Assembly: GCF_900105145.1 (NCBI RefSeq) | Contig: NZ_LT629752.1 | Span: 558,001-622,000 of the forward strand | Source of the DNA: Polaribacter sp. KT25b | Lineage (GTDB): Bacteria > Bacteroidota > Bacteroidia > Flavobacteriales > Flavobacteriaceae | Length of the DNA stretch: 64,000 bases | Direction of reading: 5' to 3' | Shown: in pieces, positions 28,864 to 36,794 of the stretch | Numbering within the stretch: position 1 is the stretch's first letter | How the letters are laid out: each line of letters begins with the position of its first letter | Translations under genes and position numbers: made by a program | Notes under the pieces: generated by a model | Told to the model about the DNA's origin: nothing | Database searches by the model: none | What the model saw: the letters and a program-made list of their open reading frames with translations, nothing else

Positions 28864-30507
28864 ATGAAGTATTTAAAACCAACTTTTTATTCACTTTTAT
28901 TTTTGCTGATAATTAGTTGTCAGCAACAGGAAAAAAAAGTCTCAAAAAAACCAAACATTCTTTTTATTGGCATTGATGATTTACGCCCAGAATTAGGGTG
29001 TTATGGTTCTGACATTGCTGTAAGTCCTAATTTAGACAAATTAGCAAGTCAAGGTTTGTTGTTTGAAAACGCTTATTGTCAACAAGCAATTTGTGGGCCT
29101 TCAAGAGCCAGTTTAATGACAGGAATTCGTCCAGAAACAAGTGGTGTTTTTCATAATTATATCAAATTTAGAGAAGTAAATCCAAATGTTGTCACCTTAT
29201 CAGAACACTTCAAAAATAATGGATATGAAGCTGTATATACAGGTAAAATTTTTCATCATGGAGATTTAGATGATGAAAAATCCTGGAGTAGAAAACCTGC
29301 TTTAGATAGTATGAAAGAGGTTAAAAAACCAGTAGGTTTTGCATTAAAAAAGAACAATGAAGATCGTAAAAAAATCAGAAATGAAATGGTTGCTAAATAT
29401 GGTGCTGTAGCCAAATATGGTTTAGCTTCTGGTGTTGCCTATGAATCTGCAGATGTTGCAGATAATACTTATAGAGATGGTTATCATACAGAATTAGCTA
29501 TTGCTACAATGAAAGAGATGAATGCGAAAAGTGATAAACCTTTCTTTTTAGGATTAGGTTTTAATAAACCACATTTAAACTGGGTAGCTCCTAAAAAATA
29601 TTGGGATTTATATGACAGAGATAAAATAAAACTGTCAACTCAAACTGAAAGCCCAGAAAATGGAGCAACAATGGGGTTACATCCATCCTTTGAGTTACGA
29701 GTAAGAAGTAATATACCTAAAAAAGGTGAAATAGATAAGGAATTAGCCATCACTTTAAAACACGCGTATTTAGCTTGTGTAAGTTATGTGGATGCGCAAA
29801 TTGGTAAAATGATTACAGCTCTTGAAAAAGAAGGTTTAAGACAAAATACAATCATTATAGTTTGGTCAGATCATGGATGGCATTTAGGTGACATGGGTAT
29901 TTGGGGAAAAGCAACGAATTATGAAATTGCGACAAGAGTTCCTTTACTTATTTGGACTCCAGACATGCCAAAAGGAAGCAAAGGTAAAACTACAGATGCT
30001 TTGGTAGAATTGGTAGATATGTATCCAACTTTAGCAGAATTAGCTGGATTAGAAATTCCAAAACATGTTGAAGGAACAAGTTTTAAACCCTTGATTTCAA
30101 ATCCTGAGAAGAAATGGAAAACAGCTGCTTTTAGTCAGTTTCCTTCTCCAGCATTAAGAGAATGGGGTGGATTTCCAATACGACCAGCAATGAGAGAAAC
30201 CTATTTTGGACCATTGTTAAAAGAAGTTGAAGGAAAAATAAAAAAACAACAAGAAGATAATTGGGATAGAAATTTGTTTGAAAACAACTTAATGGGTTAT
30301 GCAATGAGAACAGAACAATACAGATTTATTGTTTGGAAAGACAGGTTAAATAAAGAAAAAGAACCCGTTTTTATAGAATTGTATAATCATAAAATAGATC
30401 CAAAAGAAACTAAAAATATAGCTAAAGAAAATCCTGATTTAGTTGGTAAATTAATGAAACAATTTAATAAAGGTTGGCAAGGAAATATCCCTAATCCATC
30501 AATATAA
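28864..30507 (+). CDS. S1 sulfatase (iduronate-2-sulfatase-like), lipoprotein
   Basis: Formylglycine sulfatase with lipobox LIISC (Cys19), DDLRPELGCYG starting at 38, C-G-P-S-R with Cys77 and SDHGWHLGDMG as the metal-binding histidine block. DDLRPELG with DHGWHLG is the iduronate-2-sulfatase-like pattern, also found among marine galactan sulfatases. At 547 aa it is slightly long for the group. It is tightly packed, 2 bases after the GH-A gene and 12 before the FAD oxidoreductase. The ester position is not readable. Confidence 0.92.
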   Translation: MKYLKPTFYSLLFLLIISCQQQEKKVSKKPNILFIGIDDLRPELGCYGSDIAVSPNLDKLASQGLLFENAYCQQAICGPSRASLMTGIRPETSGVFHNYIKFREVNPNVVTLSEHFKNNGYEAVYTGKIFHHGDLDDEKSWSRKPALDSMKEVKKPVGFALKKNNEDRKKIRNEMVAKYGAVAKYGLASGVAYESADVADNTYRDGYHTELAIATMKEMNAKSDKPFFLGLGFNKPHLNWVAPKKYWDLYDRDKIKLSTQTESPENGATMGLHPSFELRVRSNIPKKGEIDKELAITLKHAYLACVSYVDAQIGKMITALEKEGLRQNTIIIVWSDHGWHLGDMGIWGKATNYEIATRVPLLIWTPDMPKGSKGKTTDALVELVDMYPTLAELAGLEIPKHVEGTSFKPLISNPEKKWKTAAFSQFPSPALREWGGFPIRPAMRETYFGPLLKEVEGKIKKQQEDNWDRNLFENNLMGYAMRTEQYRFIVWKDRLNKEKEPVFIELYNHKIDPKETKNIAKENPDLVGKLMKQFNKGWQGNIPNPSI

Positions 30508-30519
30508 AAACACATCAAA

Positions 30520-32442
30520 ATGAAGAGAAGAGATTTTTTTAGAAAAGGAGCAACAGCAGCAGTTGCAGTAGGAGCTATACCAATGATTGCAAGTTCGTGT
30601 GCTAGCACAAACGATATTGTTTACGATCGAAAAAATGATAAATGGTATCATTTAGGAAATGGAAAAACTGGAACAAATTCAAGAAAAAAAACAGATGCAT
30701 ATGATGTTGCGGTAATTGGTGGTGGAGCAGCAGGAATTTGTGCTGCAGTTGCAGCTGCAAGAAATGGTTCTAAAACTGTTTTAATTCAAGACAGACCTGT
30801 TTTAGGAGGAAATGCTTCTAGTGAAATGCGTGTTCATTTAAATGGAGTGAACAACATCAAAGGAAAAGCAGAAAGAGAAACAGGAATTATAGAAGAAATT
30901 TTATTACACAATCGTTTTGAAAACGAACAAGAATCTTTCCCTGTTTTTGACCATGTTTTGTATGATTTTGTGGTAAGAGAATCTAACTTAACATTAATGT
31001 TAAATACCCAAGCTGTTGAGGCAGTTATGAATGGAGATAAAATTAAATCTGCAATGTGTTGGCAAGCAACAACAGAAACAATGTTTACTATAAATGCACC
31101 AATTTTTATTGATTGTTCTGGTGATGGTTTGTTGGCTGCAACTTCTGGAGCAGAATATAGAACTGGTAGAGAGGGAAAAGCTGAATTCAACGAAAAATAT
31201 GCACCAGATAAACCAGATGGATGGCAAATGGGCGCAACTTTATTAATGTCTTCTAAAGACATGGGAAAACCAATGAAATATTCTCCTCCATCTTATGCAA
31301 TTAAATATACACATGAAGGTGGACATAAAAGAAGGAAATTTGCAGGTTTTCAAGATGGAATTTGGTGGATAGAAATTGGAAGTGATGATGATATTATTGC
31401 TGATGCAGAAAAGAATAGACATACTTTAATGGCTTATCTACATGGTGTTTGGGATTATATAAAAAATTCAGGTAAATTTCCTGAAGCAGAAAATTTAGCT
31501 TTAGATTGGGTTGGCTCGTTACCAGCAAGAAGAGAATCTAGACGTTTTATAGGAGATTATTTTTTATCTGAAAAAGATTTAACTGAGCATAAACATTTTA
31601 ATGATGCTGTTGCTTTTGGAGGTTGGTCTTTAGATGAACATAATCCTGGAGGAATTTTAGACATTAAAGAGCGTCCAAGTTTTTTTCATTATCATTTTAA
31701 AGAAGTGTATCAGTTTCCTTTTAGAAGTTTGTATTCTAAAAATGTATCTAACCTACTATTTGCAGGTAGAAATGTTAGTCAGACACATATAGCGTTATCT
31801 TCAAGCAGAATTATGGCAACTTGTGCATTACAAGGTCAAGCAGTTGGTACAGCTGCTACAATTTGTAATAAATATGATGTTTCGCCAAGAGTAGTGGCGC
31901 AGAAATACATAAACGAATTGCAAGAACAATTGTTACGAGATGATGTTTTTATTCCGAAAAGAAATGCAAATGATCCAAAAGATTTAGCTAAAAAAGCAAG
32001 TTTAATTTTTGGTTCTACTACTTTTTCTGGTGATGCAAAAAATCTTTTAAACGGAATTTCTAGAGATATTTACGGAGAAATAAATCATTGGCAATCTGAA
32101 GGGTTATCTGCAGAAATTCAATTAGAATGGAGTAATTCTGTTAACTTATCAGCAGTAGAAATTAAGTGTGATACCAATGTAAATAGAAATATTATGATGC
32201 GTAAAGACAGCAGAAATGATGATTTATATAGAAATGGAATTCCTACAGAAATGCTAAAATCTTTAAGTTTACAAGGACGTGTTAATGGTCAATGGATAGA
32301 ATTAGGAAACATAGAGAATAATAAAACTCGTTTAATTAAATTTAAATTTAATGAAGTAAAAGTTACTGCAATAAAAGTAATTATGACAGAAACCTATGGC
32401 GCACAAAATGTAAAACTTTTTGAAGTGCGTTGTTATGCATAG
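30520..32442 (+). CDS. Tat-exported FAD-dependent oxidoreductase with C-terminal discoidin-like domain
   Basis: Flavoprotein of the FAD_oxidored type. The N terminus MKRRDFFRKG is a twin-arginine signal and SSCAS may serve as a lipobox (Cys27), implying folding with cofactor before export. The dinucleotide motif is VIGGGAAG (Gly67-Gly72), followed by VLGGNASSEMR, which is typical of the family. A late FAGRNVSQTHIALSS block contacts the flavin in relatives. The last about 145 residues form a beta-sandwich, F5/8 (discoidin)-like domain that may bind sugar. The reaction is unknown; oxidation of a sugar hydroxyl before cleavage or elimination is one possibility. A paralog lies at 48070-49998. The gene 86 bases downstream carries a possible flavin-attachment motif. 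Confidence 0.85.
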   Translation: MKRRDFFRKGATAAVAVGAIPMIASSCASTNDIVYDRKNDKWYHLGNGKTGTNSRKKTDAYDVAVIGGGAAGICAAVAAARNGSKTVLIQDRPVLGGNASSEMRVHLNGVNNIKGKAERETGIIEEILLHNRFENEQESFPVFDHVLYDFVVRESNLTLMLNTQAVEAVMNGDKIKSAMCWQATTETMFTINAPIFIDCSGDGLLAATSGAEYRTGREGKAEFNEKYAPDKPDGWQMGATLLMSSKDMGKPMKYSPPSYAIKYTHEGGHKRRKFAGFQDGIWWIEIGSDDDIIADAEKNRHTLMAYLHGVWDYIKNSGKFPEAENLALDWVGSLPARRESRRFIGDYFLSEKDLTEHKHFNDAVAFGGWSLDEHNPGGILDIKERPSFFHYHFKEVYQFPFRSLYSKNVSNLLFAGRNVSQTHIALSSSRIMATCALQGQAVGTAATICNKYDVSPRVVAQKYINELQEQLLRDDVFIPKRNANDPKDLAKKASLIFGSTTFSGDAKNLLNGISRDIYGEINHWQSEGLSAEIQLEWSNSVNLSAVEIKCDTNVNRNIMMRKDSRNDDLYRNGIPTEMLKSLSLQGRVNGQWIELGNIENNKTRLIKFKFNEVKVTAIKVIMTETYGAQNVKLFEVRCYA

Positions 32443-32528
32443 AGTTTTACGAATACATGCTTTTTTTTTACGTAGAATTACATCAAATATAAAATAAGCA
32501 GATACTTTAGTCATTATATATTAAAAGA

Positions 32529-33656
32529 ATGATGAATTTTATAAAAACCTATGTTTGGATTTTATTTCCGTTTATTTTTTTAAGTGGTTCTCTATTTTTA
32601 GAAAGTCCACAAAAAGAAATAAGACATACAATTTTGGTAAGTCATCCGGGAGAAAAAACAAAGATTTCAACAACACTTGTAGAGGTTCAAAATGAAAACG
32701 GATTGCCGATAAAATATTATACAGATGTAGAATCTGTAATTTGTTTAGAAAAAGTTTGTAAAGTAATTCCTGTAAGAATAATTTGGAATAATTTAGGAGA
32801 ATATCAAGAATATAAATTAAAAGAAGGTGAAATTTTAGAAAAGTATGAAGATGATTTTTTTGAGTCTAAAGATTATATAAAATTACAATCTATTTTATCT
32901 AATCAAGCATCACCTTTTAAAGAGGTTTTTATTGAGGATGTTTTAACGGTGCCAAACGAAAATGATTACGAAGAAGTAGATGCTATTTCTGGAGCAACTG
33001 CTCTAGAATTAGATGAAAAAGATACAGTACCGGGTGCAGCTTTAACATGTTATACACTTTGGCATTGGGCAAATGGAAACTTAGTTTCTGTGATTAAAAG
33101 TATCACGGCAAAATCGGCTTCTACAAAACAATTACAAGATTTTTTGGTTGATAAAAATAATGCTTATTATTCTTTAGCGATTTATGAATTAAAGGTTAGA
33201 AGAGAGTACAAGAAATCTATAATAAATGCAACAATAGATAGGGTTTTACAAGATGATTCTTTGTTAAAAAGCACTTTTGAATATATAAATTTAGCTCCAT
33301 CAGAAATTTATTTTTTTATTATAAAAGAAGTTTTTTTTAAAGGAAAAAAAGAGCAGAAATTGGCAGCAATAAAATCTTTAAAGTATAGTAGTTTTAAAAT
33401 ATCAAAAACTTTTTTAGATAATTTTAGTCAGGAACTTACAAGCTTAAAATCTTTTCAAGAAGTAACAGCTTTATTAGAGTTAATACAAGATAAAAATTTA
33501 AAATCTGTAAAAGTAATAGAAAATGTTGTGCCTCTTTTAAATAGGGATTTTTTAATAGCTAGAAGAGCATATTGGTTTTTGAAAAATAAGAAATTATTAC
33601 CAAGTCAAGAGTTACTTGTAAGAGATTTTTACAATAAAAATAAGGAAAAACTTTAA
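32529..33656 (+). CDS. Exported protein with a flavinylation-like DAISGAT motif
   Basis: I do not recognise a full family. A 375-aa protein with a membrane-anchor or signal segment at the N terminus (about 5-25), a mixed domain to about residue 150, and EVDAISGAT with Asp151, Ser154, Gly155, Ala156 and Thr157. D-x-x-S-G-A-T is the consensus at which ApbE attaches FMN through the Thr in FMN-binding domains such as those of RnfG and NqrC. A conserved-looking GAALTCYTLWHWANG follows, and the last about 180 residues are alpha-helical, perhaps HEAT-like. It is last in the run and 86 bases after the FAD oxidoreductase, then a strong terminator follows. An electron-transfer partner is a hypothesis; the motif could also be chance. 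Confidence 0.6.
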   Translation: MMNFIKTYVWILFPFIFLSGSLFLESPQKEIRHTILVSHPGEKTKISTTLVEVQNENGLPIKYYTDVESVICLEKVCKVIPVRIIWNNLGEYQEYKLKEGEILEKYEDDFFESKDYIKLQSILSNQASPFKEVFIEDVLTVPNENDYEEVDAISGATALELDEKDTVPGAALTCYTLWHWANGNLVSVIKSITAKSASTKQLQDFLVDKNNAYYSLAIYELKVRREYKKSIINATIDRVLQDDSLLKSTFEYINLAPSEIYFFIIKEVFFKGKKEQKLAAIKSLKYSSFKISKTFLDNFSQELTSLKSFQEVTALLELIQDKNLKSVKVIENVVPLLNRDFLIARRAYWFLKNKKLLPSQELLVRDFYNKNKEKL

Positions 33657-33701
33657 TCTAATTAAGTTTAAAGTTTTAAAATAATTTTATTATAAATAGC
33701 T

Positions 33702-33736
33702 AAAAAAAGCTTCATAGTTTAATGAAGCTTTTTTTT
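33702..33736. terminator. Bidirectional terminator between convergent operons
   Basis: A perfect 14-bp stem pairs 33702-33715 (AAAAAAAGCTTCAT) with 33722-33735 around a 6-base loop, with A and T tracts on both sides. It lies between the plus-strand run ending at 33656 and the minus-strand sulfatase ending at 33770, and would stop both. Confidence 0.9.
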
Positions 33737-33769
33737 CTAAAATATTATTTTAAAATAGTTTTATAGTCT

Positions 33770-35278
33770 TTACTCTGTAATATATTTCTGTCTCATTTTT
33801 AAACCAGATTCATCATATTTATTTAATTGCTTAAACAATTCTGTTTGCATTTTTTTAGCAATTGTTGCATACTCTTTATCGTAATAAAAATTAATTAATT
33901 CATCTGGATCTTTTTGTAAATCGAATAAATAAGGTTTTTCTTTTTTGTCTATGACCAATTTATATCTATCATTTACTGCAGAAACCCACCATCCGCCAGA
34001 CTTGGCAAAGTAGGTAATTCTGTCACTTGTAATTTCTTTTTTATTATTTGTAAAATCATCCGAAGTATCTAGACCGTGAAATTTTGCATCAGTTTTAACA
34101 TTCATTAAACTTAAAATAGTAGGCGCAAAATCTACATTTGTATAGGCGGTATTTAATACTTTCCCTGCAGGAATTTTGTTTGGATAACGAATTACAAACG
34201 GAATTCTTGCAGAACCTTCATAAGGCACTCCTTTGTTACGTCTGTTGTGCTCAAAAAACATATCTCCATGATCGGATGTAAATACTATAATAGTGTTTTC
34301 TGTAAGATTATTATCATCTAAAAACTGAAGAATTCTACCGACAGAATCATCAATATGACTTACCATTCCAAAATATTGTTTTAATGCATTTTTTTCATTT
34401 TTAAATGCTTTTTTACCAAAAGCTTCATTATTGTCTGGTTTATTCCCTCCAGCCCAATATGGCTTTATTGCTGTATATTCTGCAGCCATTGTTTTAGGCG
34501 CTTCAATTTGTAAATCCTTATACATTGTATTGTATGGTGGTTTTGCATAATCTGGTGTATGTGGATCAGGAATTGACAACATCAACGCAAATGGTTTACC
34601 TTTATCTCTTTCTAATATTTCTAATGTTTTATCCGTAAAAAAATCGGTTAAATGAATCACTTCTTCCTTTGGTAATTTAGCAGCGACTTTTTCATTTATC
34701 CCTTTAAATTTACCATCTTTTATGTGGAAATAAGGAGCATGACCGCCTTTCATCATATAACGATTGTCTTCAAAACCTGCTTTATATTTAATATCAAAAG
34801 TATATTTTTCATGACCTGCCAAATGCCATTTCCCAACATAAGAAGTTGCATAGCCCTGATCTCTTAAAATGGTTGCAAAAGTTGGTATATCTTCACGAAT
34901 ATGCATGCCGTTTTTAGGAGCTCCAGTTGCCTGTGGATACAAACCTGTAACCAAAGATGCTCTAGATGGAGTACAAACTGGCGAAGCACAATAATAACTT
35001 GTTGCAATAGCACCTTCATCTGCAATTTTATCAATATTTGGTGTTTTAGAATTATTTCCTTTTCCCCAAACAAACGCCTGTTCTTCTGGTAATAATTTTT
35101 GATATGCGCTTAATGTTCTAAAATTATGTTCATCTGTATGAATGATAATTAAGTTAGGTTTTTCATAGGTTTCTACCACTGTTTTTGTGGTGTTAGAAAC
35201 TGTTTTTTGACCTTTACAACTCCAAAAAGAGATTGCAGCAATTATAGCGATCAGTAATATATTTTTAAATTTCTTCAT
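33770..35278 (-). CDS. S1 sulfatase, lipoprotein, TDEHNF type
   Basis: Formylglycine sulfatase with lipobox SFWSC (Cys21). The first metal site is TDEHNFRTL instead of the usual DDLG, then C-T-P-S-R with Cys102 and TSDHGDMFFEH. TDEH with SDHGD is the choline-sulfatase/Atsk-like variation of the S1 fold. Its closest relative in the window is the sulfatase at 43046-44620, which shares TDEHNFRTL, the FAW/FVWG loop and IPDPHTPD. Last gene of the minus-strand block, 7 bases after the previous sulfatase. Confidence 0.92.
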   Translation of the reverse strand: MKKFKNILLIAIIAAISFWSCKGQKTVSNTTKTVVETYEKPNLIIIHTDEHNFRTLSAYQKLLPEEQAFVWGKGNNSKTPNIDKIADEGAIATSYYCASPVCTPSRASLVTGLYPQATGAPKNGMHIREDIPTFATILRDQGYATSYVGKWHLAGHEKYTFDIKYKAGFEDNRYMMKGGHAPYFHIKDGKFKGINEKVAAKLPKEEVIHLTDFFTDKTLEILERDKGKPFALMLSIPDPHTPDYAKPPYNTMYKDLQIEAPKTMAAEYTAIKPYWAGGNKPDNNEAFGKKAFKNEKNALKQYFGMVSHIDDSVGRILQFLDDNNLTENTIIVFTSDHGDMFFEHNRRNKGVPYEGSARIPFVIRYPNKIPAGKVLNTAYTNVDFAPTILSLMNVKTDAKFHGLDTSDDFTNNKKEITSDRITYFAKSGGWWVSAVNDRYKLVIDKKEKPYLFDLQKDPDELINFYYDKEYATIAKKMQTELFKQLNKYDESGLKMRQKYITE

Positions 35279-35285
35279 CTTACTT

Positions 35286-36794
35286 CTATTTAAATTTACG
35301 TGTTGATTTTATGGTTTCATCTTGATCTGCATCTACATAATTCTTGGGCTTTCCGTATCTTTCTTTACTCGCCTTTTTTCTTTTAATTGGAATCCATTTT
35401 TTTAATGCTGATACTTCTTTTTGATACTTAGAATTAGAAATTAAATTATTCCATTCATTTGGGTCTTTAATAACATCATATAGCTCTTCTTCTCCTGACA
35501 AATACTGTATATAATGATATTGCTCTGATAAAACGGAGGTTCCTTCTGATGAAACGGTAACTCCTGGATATTCCCATTCTGATGTAGGGTTTTTTAATAG
35601 GTTAGAAAAATCATGACCATCTAAATTTTCTTTTTTAGGTAGTTTTGCTAAGTTGATTAGCGTTGGATATAAGTCTAATAAACTAACTGTTCTTTTTAAA
35701 ATAACGGTCTCTTTCATACCTGGTAATTTTACAAAAAACGGTGGTTTAACAGCTTCAGACCATAGAGTGTTCTTTAAATAACGTTGCTTTTCACCCAAAT
35801 GCCAGCCATGATCTCCCCAAATAACAACAATTGTATTATCTGCATGATTACTTTTTTCTAAAGCATCCATAACAATGCCTAAACACTTATCTACAAAACT
35901 TACATTTGCCAAATAAGCTCTTGTTGCTTCTTTATTAAGATTGTGTTTTTTAATCCATTTGTATTCTGCTGTTGGTTTAAATTTTTGCTTTCCGTTGGCA
36001 TCTGTAATATCTACTAAATCGTCTTCTTTTATCAATATATCTTCTATTTTATTGATATCATATAGATCAAAAAACTCTTTAGGCACAAACCAAGGTAAAT
36101 GTGGTTTTATAAAACCTACAGACATAAAAAATGGTTTGTCAAAATCTCTTTGCAATTGTTTTCTTGCCCAATCTGCAACTCCAAAATCTACAGTTTTTTC
36201 AAATTTATCTTTAGTTGGCCCCCAACTTAATTTTGCTTTTTTCTGTTTATATTCTGGTTTTACAACGCCATTTATTGATCCCGCTTTAGAAGAGGTAACA
36301 AATTTTTTATCTGCTGCATCATTATTATACCTTCTTGCTCTAGCAAATTCATCAAAAGCCCATTCGCCAAAATCTGTTTTTCCGTTTTTGGTTCCGTGTT
36401 TATGAAACATTTTTCCGTTAGAAAGTGTATGATATCCGTTTAAAGAAAAATATTCTGGTAAAGTTGGATTCTCTTTTACAATATCTGAATACAACATATT
36501 ATCTGAATTCCCATAAACACCAGAAGTACTTGGTAAAAATCCAGATAAAATTGCAGAACGAGAAGGGCCACAAATAGGTGCTGGAGTTATGGCGTTTTTA
36601 AAAACCATTGATCCACTTTTTGTTAATTTATCCATATTTGGAGTGATGGCTTGCTTATTTCCTTCTAATGGACTTACCCAATCATTTAAATCGTCTATTG
36701 CAATGAATAGAATGTTTGGTTGTTTCTGTTTTTGTGCAAAAAATGAAAAACAAATTAATACGTATAATAAAAATAATGGTGTTTTTTTCATCAT
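35286..36794 (-). CDS. S1 sulfatase (iduronate-2-sulfatase-like)
   Basis: Periplasmic or secreted S1 sulfatase with a signal peptide (about 1-21, ending FFAQ), DDLNDW near 34-39, C-G-P-S-R with Cys75 and GDHGWHLGEKQ. It belongs with 22795 (broken), 28864 and 50005 in the iduronate-2-sulfatase-like group. Its start overlaps the stop of the upstream GH150-like gene by one base (TAATG), so translation is coupled; a second ATG three bases on is an equal candidate. A basic tail follows the catalytic domain. Confidence 0.92.
   Translation of the reverse strand: MMKKTPLFLLYVLICFSFFAQKQKQPNILFIAIDDLNDWVSPLEGNKQAITPNMDKLTKSGSMVFKNAITPAPICGPSRSAILSGFLPSTSGVYGNSDNMLYSDIVKENPTLPEYFSLNGYHTLSNGKMFHKHGTKNGKTDFGEWAFDEFARARRYNNDAADKKFVTSSKAGSINGVVKPEYKQKKAKLSWGPTKDKFEKTVDFGVADWARKQLQRDFDKPFFMSVGFIKPHLPWFVPKEFFDLYDINKIEDILIKEDDLVDITDANGKQKFKPTAEYKWIKKHNLNKEATRAYLANVSFVDKCLGIVMDALEKSNHADNTIVVIWGDHGWHLGEKQRYLKNTLWSEAVKPPFFVKLPGMKETVILKRTVSLLDLYPTLINLAKLPKKENLDGHDFSNLLKNPTSEWEYPGVTVSSEGTSVLSEQYHYIQYLSGEEELYDVIKDPNEWNNLISNSKYQKEVSALKKWIPIKRKKASKERYGKPKNYVDADQDETIKSTRKFK

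Noticed and set aside
35941..36405. 154-aa plus-strand open frame inside a sulfatase
   Set aside because: It lies wholly antisense to a conserved sulfatase gene and its sequence shows no domain; typical shadow frame.
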